From: Prinia subflava
Taxonomy: Eukaryota > Chordata > Aves > Passeriformes > Cisticolidae
Assembly: GCF_021018805.1 (NCBI RefSeq)
Contig: NC_086248.1
Coordinates: 97,239,239-97,303,238, forward strand
DNA length: 64,000 bases
Direction: 5' to 3'
Positions 36,601-48,600 of the stretch are shown one piece after another (the stretch's first letter is position 1; every line of letters begins with the position of its first letter). Below the pieces are notes generated by a model. That model saw nothing but the letters and a program-made list of their open reading frames with translations. It did no database searches and was not told the DNA's origin. A program made the position numbers and the translations under genes.

Positions 36601-39600
36601 AAATACATATTAATATGCTATCTTTGTAAAATGCCACCATTTGCAATACAAGCAAGAGGCCTATACTTGTAAAATTCAAATTTCCTTACAGTAGTAATAC
36701 ACAACCAGACGTGACTGACAAATCCCACATCTTCATACTCAAAATGCAGAAACAATATCATAAACAGATCCATTTGAACTACTAAGTAGGTGTAAAGCTC
36801 AATACACCTTAGTTACCTAGTCTCACTGATCATACTCCCTGACTCAAACAGGACAGCTGCAGATACAGTTTAGATGCATACAGACTGTATCTTTTGTGTA
36901 TGTCAATTTTACCATAGTTAATCTTATAGCAACCACATCTATTTTAAATTTTCTTAGCTAAGCTAGATGCCATGCCACCTTTTTCAAAATCAGCTTCACA
37001 CAAGTTTCTTCTAAAAAAGCTGAATAGATGATTCTGTCAAATAAAATTAATTCTGTTGAATGGCTCAAATGTTAGTGTGTCATGTGAGCTACTGACACAA
37101 ATTTATTCTTTTGACCAATTACACAGACTTTCAAATCTGAGAGGCATTTTATTTCTCAGTTCTTAATATTTTAAACATGAATCATTCCAATCCCCTTTGT
37201 TCAAAACTGCTTTCCTTGTTAAAGACTTCAATCACTGATCTTAATCTAAGCTAACATGAGCAATTACATTCTTCCATCATCCTGGAAAATGCTTCAATGT
37301 GTTTTAATATTCAGCGAACCTCAGCTTCCTAACATTACTTGTCTGTGTTCTTTTGAACTGGTGCACAAAAACCACTGAGGAACTATGTCATAAAGGTGAA
37401 GACAGGAAGGTGTTTTTTGTGTAATGTTATCTATAAAATGAATGTTTGCTGGCATGGAAATCAGTGCTGCTTTTCATCTCCAAGAGAGTAGAACATTATA
37501 TAACATAAAACATATATGATAATGCATATAGGCAAATGTTCTTTGCATAATACAAGTATATATTAAATAAATAGTCTTCAAGTCTGCACATAGAAATAAT
37601 GCTTTTTTAAAAAAATAAAATGGTAGAGCTGGGAAAATAAGACACTTTTGAAGATCTCAGTAGTCTGAAAAGCAGCATATTTCACAGTGAGAAAATTAAG
37701 AAGGGGGAATAAAAACAAATATGAATATCTCTTCAAAAGTTAATTTGGCTATTACCATATCTGTCATAAATTAACAGAAGGTCATTGAACTGCAGAAGAA
37801 TTGCCAGAATAAACACAAAAGCACAATAAACAACAAAATCAAGAACTGCAGTTAACACTTACCACTTGAATGAGGAATTCTACTGGAAAGCCTCCTAGTG
37901 TTTCACTATCTGTGCCTGAAATTTTGTTTTTCCATGAAGATTGTCCTAATAAAGGATCACTGTCCTACAAAGGATAAAACATCTAAATGAATAGCTTCTT
38001 TTTAGAGAATTTTGCAAAATTTTGATCTTGCTAAATGACATCAGAAAATTAATCTCAAAAACTTTTTCAGGTAACAGCTTCGACATGTATCAAAAATGCT
38101 TCAGTGATGAATACCACTTGAAAAAAGTGACTTACTGTGATTGGGGACTGGAGTGAGGGCGTGTATGGCAATCGGGGAGGAGTCATGAAGAAGCGCGACG
38201 GCCGCTGTTTCTGCCCGAAGGCAGCGATCGGCATGGTTTCATGAGGCTCGTTACTCTGCCAGACACAGAAAGGGAAAGCAAGGAGATACTTCACTGTCTG
38301 ATTAATTTTTACCCTTTTGGAACACATAATTTATTTCTGGGATCTGGACTAGCCATGTGTATCCACACCCCAACCCAACAGCATGAAAAGATTAACATAT
38401 TGCTTTTGGTCTAGGCAGGAGCTTCAAATCCTAATGTGTTGCTGGAGTTTTCAAAGTGTTCTGGCATCACATCAAACAAAACCTGCATGGACATTTCCAA
38501 AAATGCTATTGGCAGACAAATCACAACAGGAGTTGAGCAGAGGCCCCAAATTCAGACCAGGACAGAGACTAGAAGAATTACGTAGATCCAACACTATACA
38601 AGATACAAAATAAAGTGAGTTCCTCCAGAAATCTTGCAGTCTAGGCTGGACTGTCTGGCAGGAACAAAGCCTTGGAGCTGGGAGATAACCTCCAATTATT
38701 TGACCAAAACAACATACTCCCAGGTAGCTTCATTAGCTACCTTAGCTAACTTAACTGAAATTAGCTAACTTAATTTCAAACTTAATTTCAAAATCAAATT
38801 CAGTCAACTCATAATACTTGTTTGCAACTTCCACAGGCTTTTCCTGACTTTGGCAAATCACAAAGGGCCAGGTTTTCTTGAAAATTTTCTGCAAATCCTG
38901 GCAGGATCCCATTGCAGAATTCTCTTTGGGATCTTATACCACTCATTGTATTTCTGCATACCCAACTCAGGCCATTGTAACAGCCTACAATAGGTGGTCT
39001 AGTAAATTATTCCACCCTGAGCCATTGTGCTTTAATCATAGAGGATTATCCTGTTCTGTAAAACCATAAACAGTGAAAGTTCATGATCCTGGAATCTGTT
39101 TCTACTTTATGACAATGCCACCTGGGTGTAATATTTTTTATTGTCTTATTTTTGATTAAAGCATATCATTATGGATTTTTAATTTTCATTTTCTTATTAC
39201 AGCTACTTTTAGAATGTGTCAATAATACTTACAAGGACTTCATAATCTGGGACTGTGTGTGTTCCAAGACCTGCCCTGTCAAAAGTCACTCTGTAGGTGG
39301 CATTTAGGGTGTCTACAGCATCAATTTGCCCAGTGAACAGACCATCATGGACACCTCGCAAACGGGCTGAAAGAAACAACAGGACCAAGAAACCAAACAT
39401 TACAATGCTACCAATGCTATGATATGAATAACAAAACCAGATTTATTACATCTTTTGCAAGTAATTCTTTATATGTATACTCAAAGGCCAGAGATTAAAT
39501 GGAAAAAAAAAAAAAAAAGAGCAAATCCAGAAAAAAGGTATATAATAGAAACATTACCAAGTTTTTTACAATATTTAAGTTTGAAGGTCAAATAGTTCCC

Positions 39601-42600
39601 AAATCTAATCCTTAGCACTACACTTGTGTCTAAGAAACTCCTACTATTTCATACCCAAAACCTTCTGACACACAGATTTTGCAGGCAAAAGTCAATTTCC
39701 AGATGATTTTGCACAGCATTTCTCTCTGAACACCTCCTCTGACAATGGCAAATTTAGCAAAAAAGAGTGTGGAAGGCAGCTCAAGGATACAGGTCTAGGA
39801 GAGTGAGAGAGGCAGTGTGGAGCATGCCTGCTCTTCAGCAAGATCTAAGGGCAGTGGTGTTCAATAGAAAAAATGCAATGAACAGTAGTGACTTGAACAG
39901 GAGATGCTGAAGTGAAAATGAAAAGCACTTGGACCAAAATCAGACAGGAGGGAGGAATTCAAATTTTCAAAACCTGTGGAATGCTTTCAACAATATTCCT
40001 TCCTCAGTTATGTGTAAGGTTTTTTTAGTAAGGCAATGTCATGTTTAGCATATACATCCAACTACACTGCAATATCAATAGTTTCTTTTTCAAAACAGGT
40101 AGTTTTACATTTATGGAAAAATAAAGTTCAAGTTTTATATTAGGTCAGACTTTAAAATCAGACAACACTCAATATTTTGAAATTAAGCATCTCCCTCTTG
40201 TCAAACTTTGTTACATATGTAAAAAACTAGACATGTAAAAACTCCTACAATTTGAACAGCAGAAATAATAAGCCATACTAAGTTTGCACCTCAAAACCTT
40301 ATCACTGTTTTAAAAATGCTACCTAATCTTCACAAACATATTCTCAATGAACTAACAAAAAACCAATAAAATTTTTGGTGTTTTACATTTATTATAATTA
40401 TGTATAAATGTATTGTGACTTACTAAAATCTTTGCAAAATACACGTGGCTGCTTATTTTGTTTGTTTTTAAGACATTACCTGTAACTTTTGTTCCTATTA
40501 CAAGCGGCAATGGAATTTCTTCTGGAAGATCTTTGAACTGTGAAAGATCTGCAACTTTCCGCTGCTGCAAAAGTCTGATTTTCTGCCGTTTCTGTTTTAA
40601 TGCTGATCTCTCTTCCTCAAAGAACGCAGAGGAACACCTGTAGTATCATTAGATAAAATTACACTTAAATTCATAACTGAAATATATATGGTGAAGGCAC
40701 ATCAAATAAATAGGTACAGTTTAAAAATCAGTGAGAGAAAATGAAAAGGCTTGGGGTGATGTGTTCAAGAGAAAAAAATCCCATTTAATGTATTTAGACA
40801 ATCTTACTCCTCAGAATTCTCACCCTTAAAATAAGAGTCTATTTTAAAATAATACTCAGGAATAGAAGCTGTTGCATTAGTATATCTAAAGAGTACAACT
40901 TTTTAGGATTTTTCCTGCTTATAAGGATCCATCTAGGATTATAATAAAGCTAAAGCTGGCCCCAGTCTGCTCTGGATTCCAGTTCAATGCGTGTGAGGAG
41001 GGCATCCTGTGAGTGCCCTGGCTGCCAGCACTTACTGATACACAGGAGATCCCTTTCTCGTGTGCTTATCAGCTCAGTTAAACTGACTCAGTATGAAAGG
41101 GCACCAGGCTCAGCACATAAAAGGGCCCTTCTCTGTCTCATCTCCTTGCACCTGCGCAGAGCACAGCCCCAAAATCTGTCACACAGATGAACTGTTCTGA
41201 GACTGATCACAGTAAAAGTTTATTTGATCTGGGGCTACTGTGTAAAATCAAATCATCTGTAGTAGTCCCCTTCCCCATTTTGGGGGGTACGGTCCTTCTT
41301 AAAATGCAATCTAAAACATGGAAGGCTTACTCCCAAAGTGCTTGCTTTTTATTAATTTTCATTTCTAACCTACTGAACAGGCAAGATTCATGAGGGAGAT
41401 AAGCACAAAGCACAAAGACAATAAGGACTCAATCCTAGCTTTCATTGCTTACTAAAAAAAGTGTCTTCATTCTTGTGTCACTGAAAAAAGTGATTTTAAG
41501 AAGGTGCACAAATGCTATTTTAAGTCTGCCTGACTGCAGAAAGTTATTCATCAAATAATTTGCCACCTTTGTTAATTGCTTTACTGCAGTCAAATGCAGA
41601 TTAAACATTTTCTGTGGAACTCATACAGTTATATATTGATTACTGATTAATAAGAAGTTCTATTTTATAAAGTTATTTTAGAAGACATAGTAAACTCTGC
41701 TGCTGATTCCCTCTACTACACTACAAATTATTTTCTGATTTAAATCCCTTCAAGGTGTTCCTCAGTCATCTCCAACCCAGTACTAAGAAGTCAGCTCCTT
41801 TTACCAAGTCTGCTTCTATTACTCCTATTACATGCTGAAACAAACATTCTTAGGCTTTCTTCTGTATACCCCCAATGGCAGAGTTCCACAAAGCCCTTTC
41901 ACTTTTCCCCACAATTTCTCTTCCTGGCATTGTGTACAAGAAGACTGTAAGCACTAAGCTGCCAGGAAGCTGAGGCTATTTGGTTTCACACTGACCAACA
42001 GTTTCACACTCTGTATGCACACATCAGTTGCCTTCTATCTTATACGTGTTTTCTGAGTTGTATGGGCCATAGGCCACCTGTTTTCTCCCAGTGTTAACAC
42101 AATGAGATCCTAGTCCTAAGCAAGACATGGGAAAAAGCATAGGCAGGAATGAACTGAAGCTGTGAGGTACTTTTGTCATGTAATGCAGAGATGCACTGCA
42201 CAGAAGGTTCCCATATGAGGCTTTCCAACCACTATCAGCACAACAATCACCACTAGTCTTTGCACAGCCAGAAATTCTGTTGTAGATTGAGTAGGTGTGT
42301 GTCCCACTCACCAGTTTACCACTGAAGAGCAGAATGTGTTTACCTGGAATCATGTACTATTCCAGAGGTCCTCATTAGGAATTTAAAATATCTGGAAAAG
42401 GATGTGGCAGATGTAGAGAGGGGTGGTGGTTGGGAAACTTACGATGAGCTTACTAGGATGTTCTCATTTATTGATGCTATTGACTTCATATTTACTACTG
42501 GGGAGGAACAGGTATGAAATAATGCTTGCAGAGGGTTGTGAATATCAAGTTGCAAAATGCAGGTCAGATCCTCCATTGAGGAGAAGAATGGCTAACCACA

Positions 42601-45600
42601 AGACAACAAAATAGGCAAAAAAAAAGAAAGAAAAAAGAAAAAAAATCAATACGGACTTCATATTTGTCCTTCTAATCATGTCCAGGGTCTTGCATCAAGA
42701 ACAGCAAATATCACCTGATGCTTTTTGACTTGTACTCTTAGAAATACAAATTTAAATGCTGATATACTAATCACTGACCTTGGAATGTCCCTACAACAGC
42801 AACTACTGTTTTACTGATAGCTTGGATGGTCTTAAAAAGTCTCTGTCCCAAATGCTGAAACTATGGATGTAGAAAGTATTTACAATATATTTCTGGCTTC
42901 TGTTAAAGGAAACTTCCACCCCAATGTTCCTCAAACACATTTAATAAAGGCTATTCCATCTTCATGCCATCCTGTGAAAAAAATGAAGATTAAAACTATG
43001 GTACAACTCAAGACTGCAAATTCATTAGTTTTCTGTAGAGACTTCTTAAGGGGTTGAACATTCTTCTCAGTTTTTACCTTGCTTGTGAGATTGTGAACTA
43101 ACAGAGGAATCACCACCATCACGTAGTGGCAGGACAAGCAGATCTAAGCTTAATTCATATCCACTGCTAGTTCACAAGCCAAATCAAGTTTACACAGAGT
43201 ACACAAAACTAACTATTACCTCTTCCTTCTCCTGGAGCATATCTTTCCCCACAGTCTACAGGAATCTTACAAGCTTTGCAGGCTCTCATGAAGGATACTG
43301 CTGTGTCAATCAAACACACTGTTGATGTGTGACAGGACATTTAAGGTAGCAGCAGAAATAAGAAAATACTACAATACACTTCAACAACAACAAGATGCCA
43401 ACCATGTGCATAACTATCATAGAGAGACTATGATCCTCTGCCATCAACACTGTGGGTGCAAAATATCTTAATTATTTTTTTTAATCCCTCATGGGAGATA
43501 GCAGTGTTGACATGGTATATAGCTTACTTCCATATGATAAGGACAGACAGAAGAAATTTTTAACAAAATGGTAAAATAAAAAAATCTGCTCTAGAGGTAG
43601 ATGAAAATTGTCATGAAAAATATTTAAATGATTTAGAATAATTCAAAGTCTTTTAAAACTAAGGCCAAAGACCACTCTTGACGTCTCTTGAAAGAGACTA
43701 CCAGTAATTTAAAAGTATTAGTAAAGAAATGAAAAGCAAACAGAGATGCTTATTTTATGTTGCTATAAAGCAGTTACTCAAAGTTTTTATTAACAAACAA
43801 TCAGACTCTTTATGCAGTCAAATACTTCTGCTTCAGAATTCAGATAAAATAATTTCCTGCCCATTTCAACCTTTGGTTCCTTCGGCATGCGTCTCTCTTT
43901 TTAAAAAAAATAACTCTATGACAGCTGAACAAAAAAACCCCAAATCAAACCCAAAACCACTCTCCCCATGGCTTAAAAATAAAAAGCAAAAAACCAACCT
44001 AAAGAACCCCATAAAAACAGAAGGAAGTTTGCAACCCACCAGGTTGAATGGGGTCTTACAATCTGATGCAGACAAGGTTCCCTGCCCAGGGCAGCCCCGA
44101 CCCCAAACCCTGTTGGAACCAGACAATCTTTAAGGTCCCTTCCAACTCAAACCATTCTAAGACTGAAGTTTTAGCAGTGCTCCACTAGACTGCTGAATGA
44201 GGCAAGTTGACCTTTTAGAGAGGTAACCACTTTTGGCAAAAGTCAAATGAGAAATTGATGACTTAACCTCCAAATGCACCATTTCTCTCCCAGTAGGAAG
44301 CATGACTACAAAGGAACGAAAAGCTATCTAAGTTAACCTCAAATTACATGAACATCCTCCCAAGGGGAGCTATTTTCAAGCTGGCTCTGCTGCATTCCCT
44401 TGACTGTCGATTTTTACTTATGTTGTTTGCAAGCACAGAAGATGAAATGGTCTCCATCATGCAAAATATAAACTGACTTGGTGATCTCTGAAGAAATGGA
44501 TTCAGTGCTTTAGTGTTTACATTTACAGAAATAAAATTTATTTTATTATTAATTTATGAAACACTGCTTGTACAATGACAGGGTGGTCAAGTTCGAAAGG
44601 ACTCTGAAGGTTATCTCCTCCAACCCCTGCAGCAGAATCACCTCCAGGAGGCTTCCCAGGTCCATGTCCAGAGAGCCTCTGAGTACATCTAAGGATGGAG
44701 ATTCTACCACCTCACTTGTGCCCATTCCCTCTTTTCCTGTCTCCAGGTAATGGTGGGAAAAAAAACTCGGCCCTATCTTCTCTGTACCTTCCCTTCAAAT
44801 ATTTGTACACAAAAATGGGATCCTCCCTTAGCCTTCTCTAGGTTAAATTGTGTAGGTTTTGTGAAATGGCTGAGCTGAATCAGAGGGTTTAAGAATTAAA
44901 AACTCTAAATTAAAAAAACCCCACTATGTCCTTCATTAAATTCTGGCTTCTTCTCTACAATGGACAATACCCTATGGGTGACTTTATCTTTTTTATGTCT
45001 TGATAGCTAGTCTAGGAAAAGCTGAGCATCTATAAAATTGTTTAAAAACAATAATAAAATAAATGAGGTGAAAATGTGCACTTGTTTTCTCCATGAAGAG
45101 CTGGTTATAGACAGAAAAACGGGTCAGTTCTTCCAGGCCAGGAAGCACTGCAGTATAGAAGATACAGTAACAAATCTAACACATCCTAGCTTGGACACTT
45201 AGTTATCTGGAGTGGGAAGAGAACATTTCAAGCATAGGCTCACGAAAACTACGCAGACACATCCATTTAAGGAATAGGGTCTGTGGGGGAGAGAGGTGCT
45301 CAGAGAACACCTCAATAAAATGAGTCTTACTGCTCTTAAGATATTGTTTTGTTTTACTATTTGAATGCAAGAATTTTAGAAGGAACATTCCCAGTAACAT
45401 CAAAAATACATGTAAGTAATAGCTGCAAGAAAAGTAAGAAAAATTACCTCCGTGGTTTTCCCATCAATCGCCTGATTTTCCCCCATTCTACTCTTGTCAA
45501 TTTTCTGGTTTTCAAAGTTGGAAAAGATTCTTTCAGGCATATACAGAAATCATTATCTCCTTCAAATAGTGGCCTGTTGAAACATAATTAGTCCTATGTT

Positions 45601-48600
45601 AACCACACTAAGTAAACTTTGGTCACAAGATTCCAAAAAATATCCATCATCAGAAACACATTAAAAAATTAATATAAATTAGTCACATGAACAAGAAACT
45701 CCTATTCAAAGAACAATTTCAATTCAGCCAAAAACAAAATTAGAAAGTTTCCAGGACTTTCTTTGACTCTTACTACCACTGACATTTAAAAATGCGCCTT
45801 TCTCTAGTTACTACAGAGAAATACACGTAATTCATCCTGCTCTGTAACATATATAAAGACACCAAGTGAAACTTCAGCAGTCAGCTCAGTGTCATGAGGA
45901 TACTGCAACACACTGAAGGAACCAGAGAGTGAAATATTGAGAATAAAGGGAAGGACAATGTGGTACTGAGAAACAGACAGGCAGTACCTTTTTTCATCAA
46001 TTCATTCAATTGTAACTCAGATTCTCAACAGAGGTTTCCAAAATACAGGAAATTGAACCAACTCCTCATTCTCTACAGCTGTACAGGTGAGACTTCTATT
46101 GTATCATCCCATGAGTCCATGGTGAAGCACAGGATCAGTATGAGAGAAGTGCCAGTTCAGAGAACAGACTTGCACAACTCAGGAATTTCTCTGATGCTAT
46201 GACCCATCTCTATCTCTGTTTTATGACTGCCTTTTTCTTTGTAGTACCACATCCTTCTTAGGCTGGGGGGACAAGGGAGCAGCAACAGATATGCCCATCA
46301 AATAGAAGGTTAATCATAAAAGACTATGTGCAACTGAAATAGATCCCCCCTGGCGAGAACAAAAGGATAACTGCATCCTAGATAAAGCTGCTTTTCTCCA
46401 TTCTTTGCAGGGCACTGGGATTTGGAGAGGAATACACCCAAGCACAGAACAAAGAGGACCTTGGAAGCAATACTGCTTTCAACTGAGTGCTGGGGGTGGC
46501 AGGAGAGAGGAAAGGTGCACAGATATAAGGAGACTCGGGCAAGAATGGAAGAGAATAGTTTTGCAGTAGGAGGATCTACAGCTGTGGTATGAAGTGAAAA
46601 GGAAAGCAAAAAGAATGAGCAATGAGGCTCAGGAAACAGACACAGAAGAGTATACAACAGTATAATTTTATCCATATTTACTATTGCTAACATAAGATAT
46701 TTATATAAAGAATAACTATTTAGCTTGGGTTGGGTTTTGGTTGTATTTTTTGTTTGTTTGTTTGGGTTTTTGGGGGGTTGGGTTTTTTTTTGAGAAACAT
46801 AATCTGTATTTGATTGTTTTTACTAACACTTGTCCTTAAGCAGGCAAACTCGAAACCCACAGCATACACAAGATTGGAAGCTCTGGAAAATGATGTAAGC
46901 ATTTACAGGTGCATCTGCTTCTGAGGACCTGTGATCATTGTAGTAGTAAGTAGCACTTCAGAAGTCTCTGCATGCCCAAAATCAATGGGACTTTACAGAA
47001 AACTGTCCACTGCAGTAGTATCTAGAAAATCCAACTAAATAGCTTCAAAACTCTAATAACCACAGATGACAGTTGTAGAAATAAAAATATTTCAAAAACT
47101 TACAGCAGACATGGCATTTGATTTGATTATTTCAATTCTGGATGCAATAATTTGATTAAAATATTCAGAGACTTTCACAGTGAGCCATATTTTGTCAGTT
47201 GACAGCTCTATGATTTAAACTTTTTTAAGCTTCTCATTAAGCCTGGATCATATCATTCCAAGCAAGATACATCAAAGTTTTCCTTCCAAAGATACCCAGT
47301 CTCTTGTAAACTATGTTACATCTTAACATGGTCATATCTTACGAGCATTACAAGCTGTATTTGATTTGCAAGGCAAGGTTCTGGCAGAGGGGGGCTGCAG
47401 GGGTGGCTTCTTTGAGAAGCTGCTGGAAGCTTCTCCCATATCCCACAGAACCAACACCAGTTGGCTCCAAGGTGGACCCACCCTTGGCCAAGCTGAACCA
47501 ATTGGTGATGGCAGTCGTGCCTCTGAGGTAATGTAGCTAGGAAGGGGAAAAAACCCTGTGCAATTGCAGGAGGACAGAGATGTAAGGGTATCTGAGAGAA
47601 ACAGCTCTGCAGACACCAAGCCAAGGTGAGGGAAGGAGGTGCTCCAGGCACCAGAGCAGAGATTGCTCTGCAGACCATGGTGAAGCAGGTGGATGCCCAA
47701 AGGAGGCTGTGAACCCAGGGGAAGCCCCTGCTGGGTCCAGCTCCTGGCAGGACTGTGGAGCCATGGAGAAGGGCCCACACTGGAGCAGGTTTTCTGCCAG
47801 GACTCGTGACCCCACGGAGGACCCACACTGGAGCAGTCTACTCCTGAAGGGGCACATCTCATGGAAGGGGCCCACACTGGAGCACTTTGGGAAAAACTGC
47901 AGCCTGTCAGAAGGACTCACATTGGAGAACTTTGCCAAGGACTGGCTCCCATGGGAGTGGGAGGATTGCCCCCCTGGAGGAAGGAGCAGCAGAGACAGAC
48001 AACAGGTGATGAACTGACCTCAACCCCCATTCCCTGTCCCCCTGTGCTTATGGGGGGTTCGACATAGAGAAGAGAGAACTGGGAATAATGCTCAAGAAGA
48101 AGGGAGGTGTTTTTAAGATTTGGTTTTATTTCTTATTATCCTACTTTGATCTGATTGGTAATAAACTAACCTAATTTCCCAAAGTCAAGTCTGTTTTGCC
48201 CATGACAGTAAGTGGTGTGGTCTCTCCCTGTGCTTATCTCAGCTTTCCACCCTCTTGTTACATTTTCTCTCCTGTGTCGAGCTGAGGAGTAATGGAGCAG
48301 CTTTGATGAGCACCTGGTCTAGCCAAGGAGAACCCACCACACCAGCATAGATGGAAAACGATCAAAGAGGATTTCAGAATAACCTGCTAAACTCAAATTC
48401 TAGTCTACTGATAGACCTAAAATTTCGTAGACAATTCTTTAAGAATAAACTAAAAGTTCTTGGTCTGTTGTAAAAATCATTATTTAAAATGTTACATATT
48501 AAAATTACTCCTAGAAATAAATAGGGTTGGGTTTTTTGTTCATTTTTTTTTCAAGTAAGGGCAAGAAAAGCATGAAAAGACTACTTCTTTCAAAGGAATT

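Larger units (their letters stand above)
40638..45447 (-). other. LIN9: LIN9 intron, 4.8 kb
   Basis: AT-rich intron holding two CR1 fragments in opposite orientation (about 44041-44162 and 44561-44850) and an A/G-rich stretch near 42615-42645. No other exon is seen. Confidence 0.75.
47314..48341 (+). mobile_element. Solo LTR of an avian endogenous retrovirus
   Basis: About 1.03 kb with higher GC than its surroundings. The 3' part shows the layout I know from a widespread avian LTR family: a gattggtaataaactaacc segment, a gtctgttttgcccatgacag segment, a ctctccctgtgcttatctc segment and a terminus in aacccaccaca. It contains a poly(A) signal and a degenerate repeat block. No retroviral coding region flanks it on either side, so it is a solo LTR left by recombination. 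The 5' boundary was set at a TGTTACA at 47314 and is uncertain; I found no clear target-site duplication. It lies antisense to LIN9. Long open frames within it (47332-47938 minus, 47709-48017 plus) are not genes. Confidence 0.85.

Noticed and set aside
47332..48017. Open frames of 100-180 codons on both strands near 47.3-48.0 kb
   Set aside because: They lie inside the solo LTR and reflect its repeat structure, with no retroviral or host protein domain.
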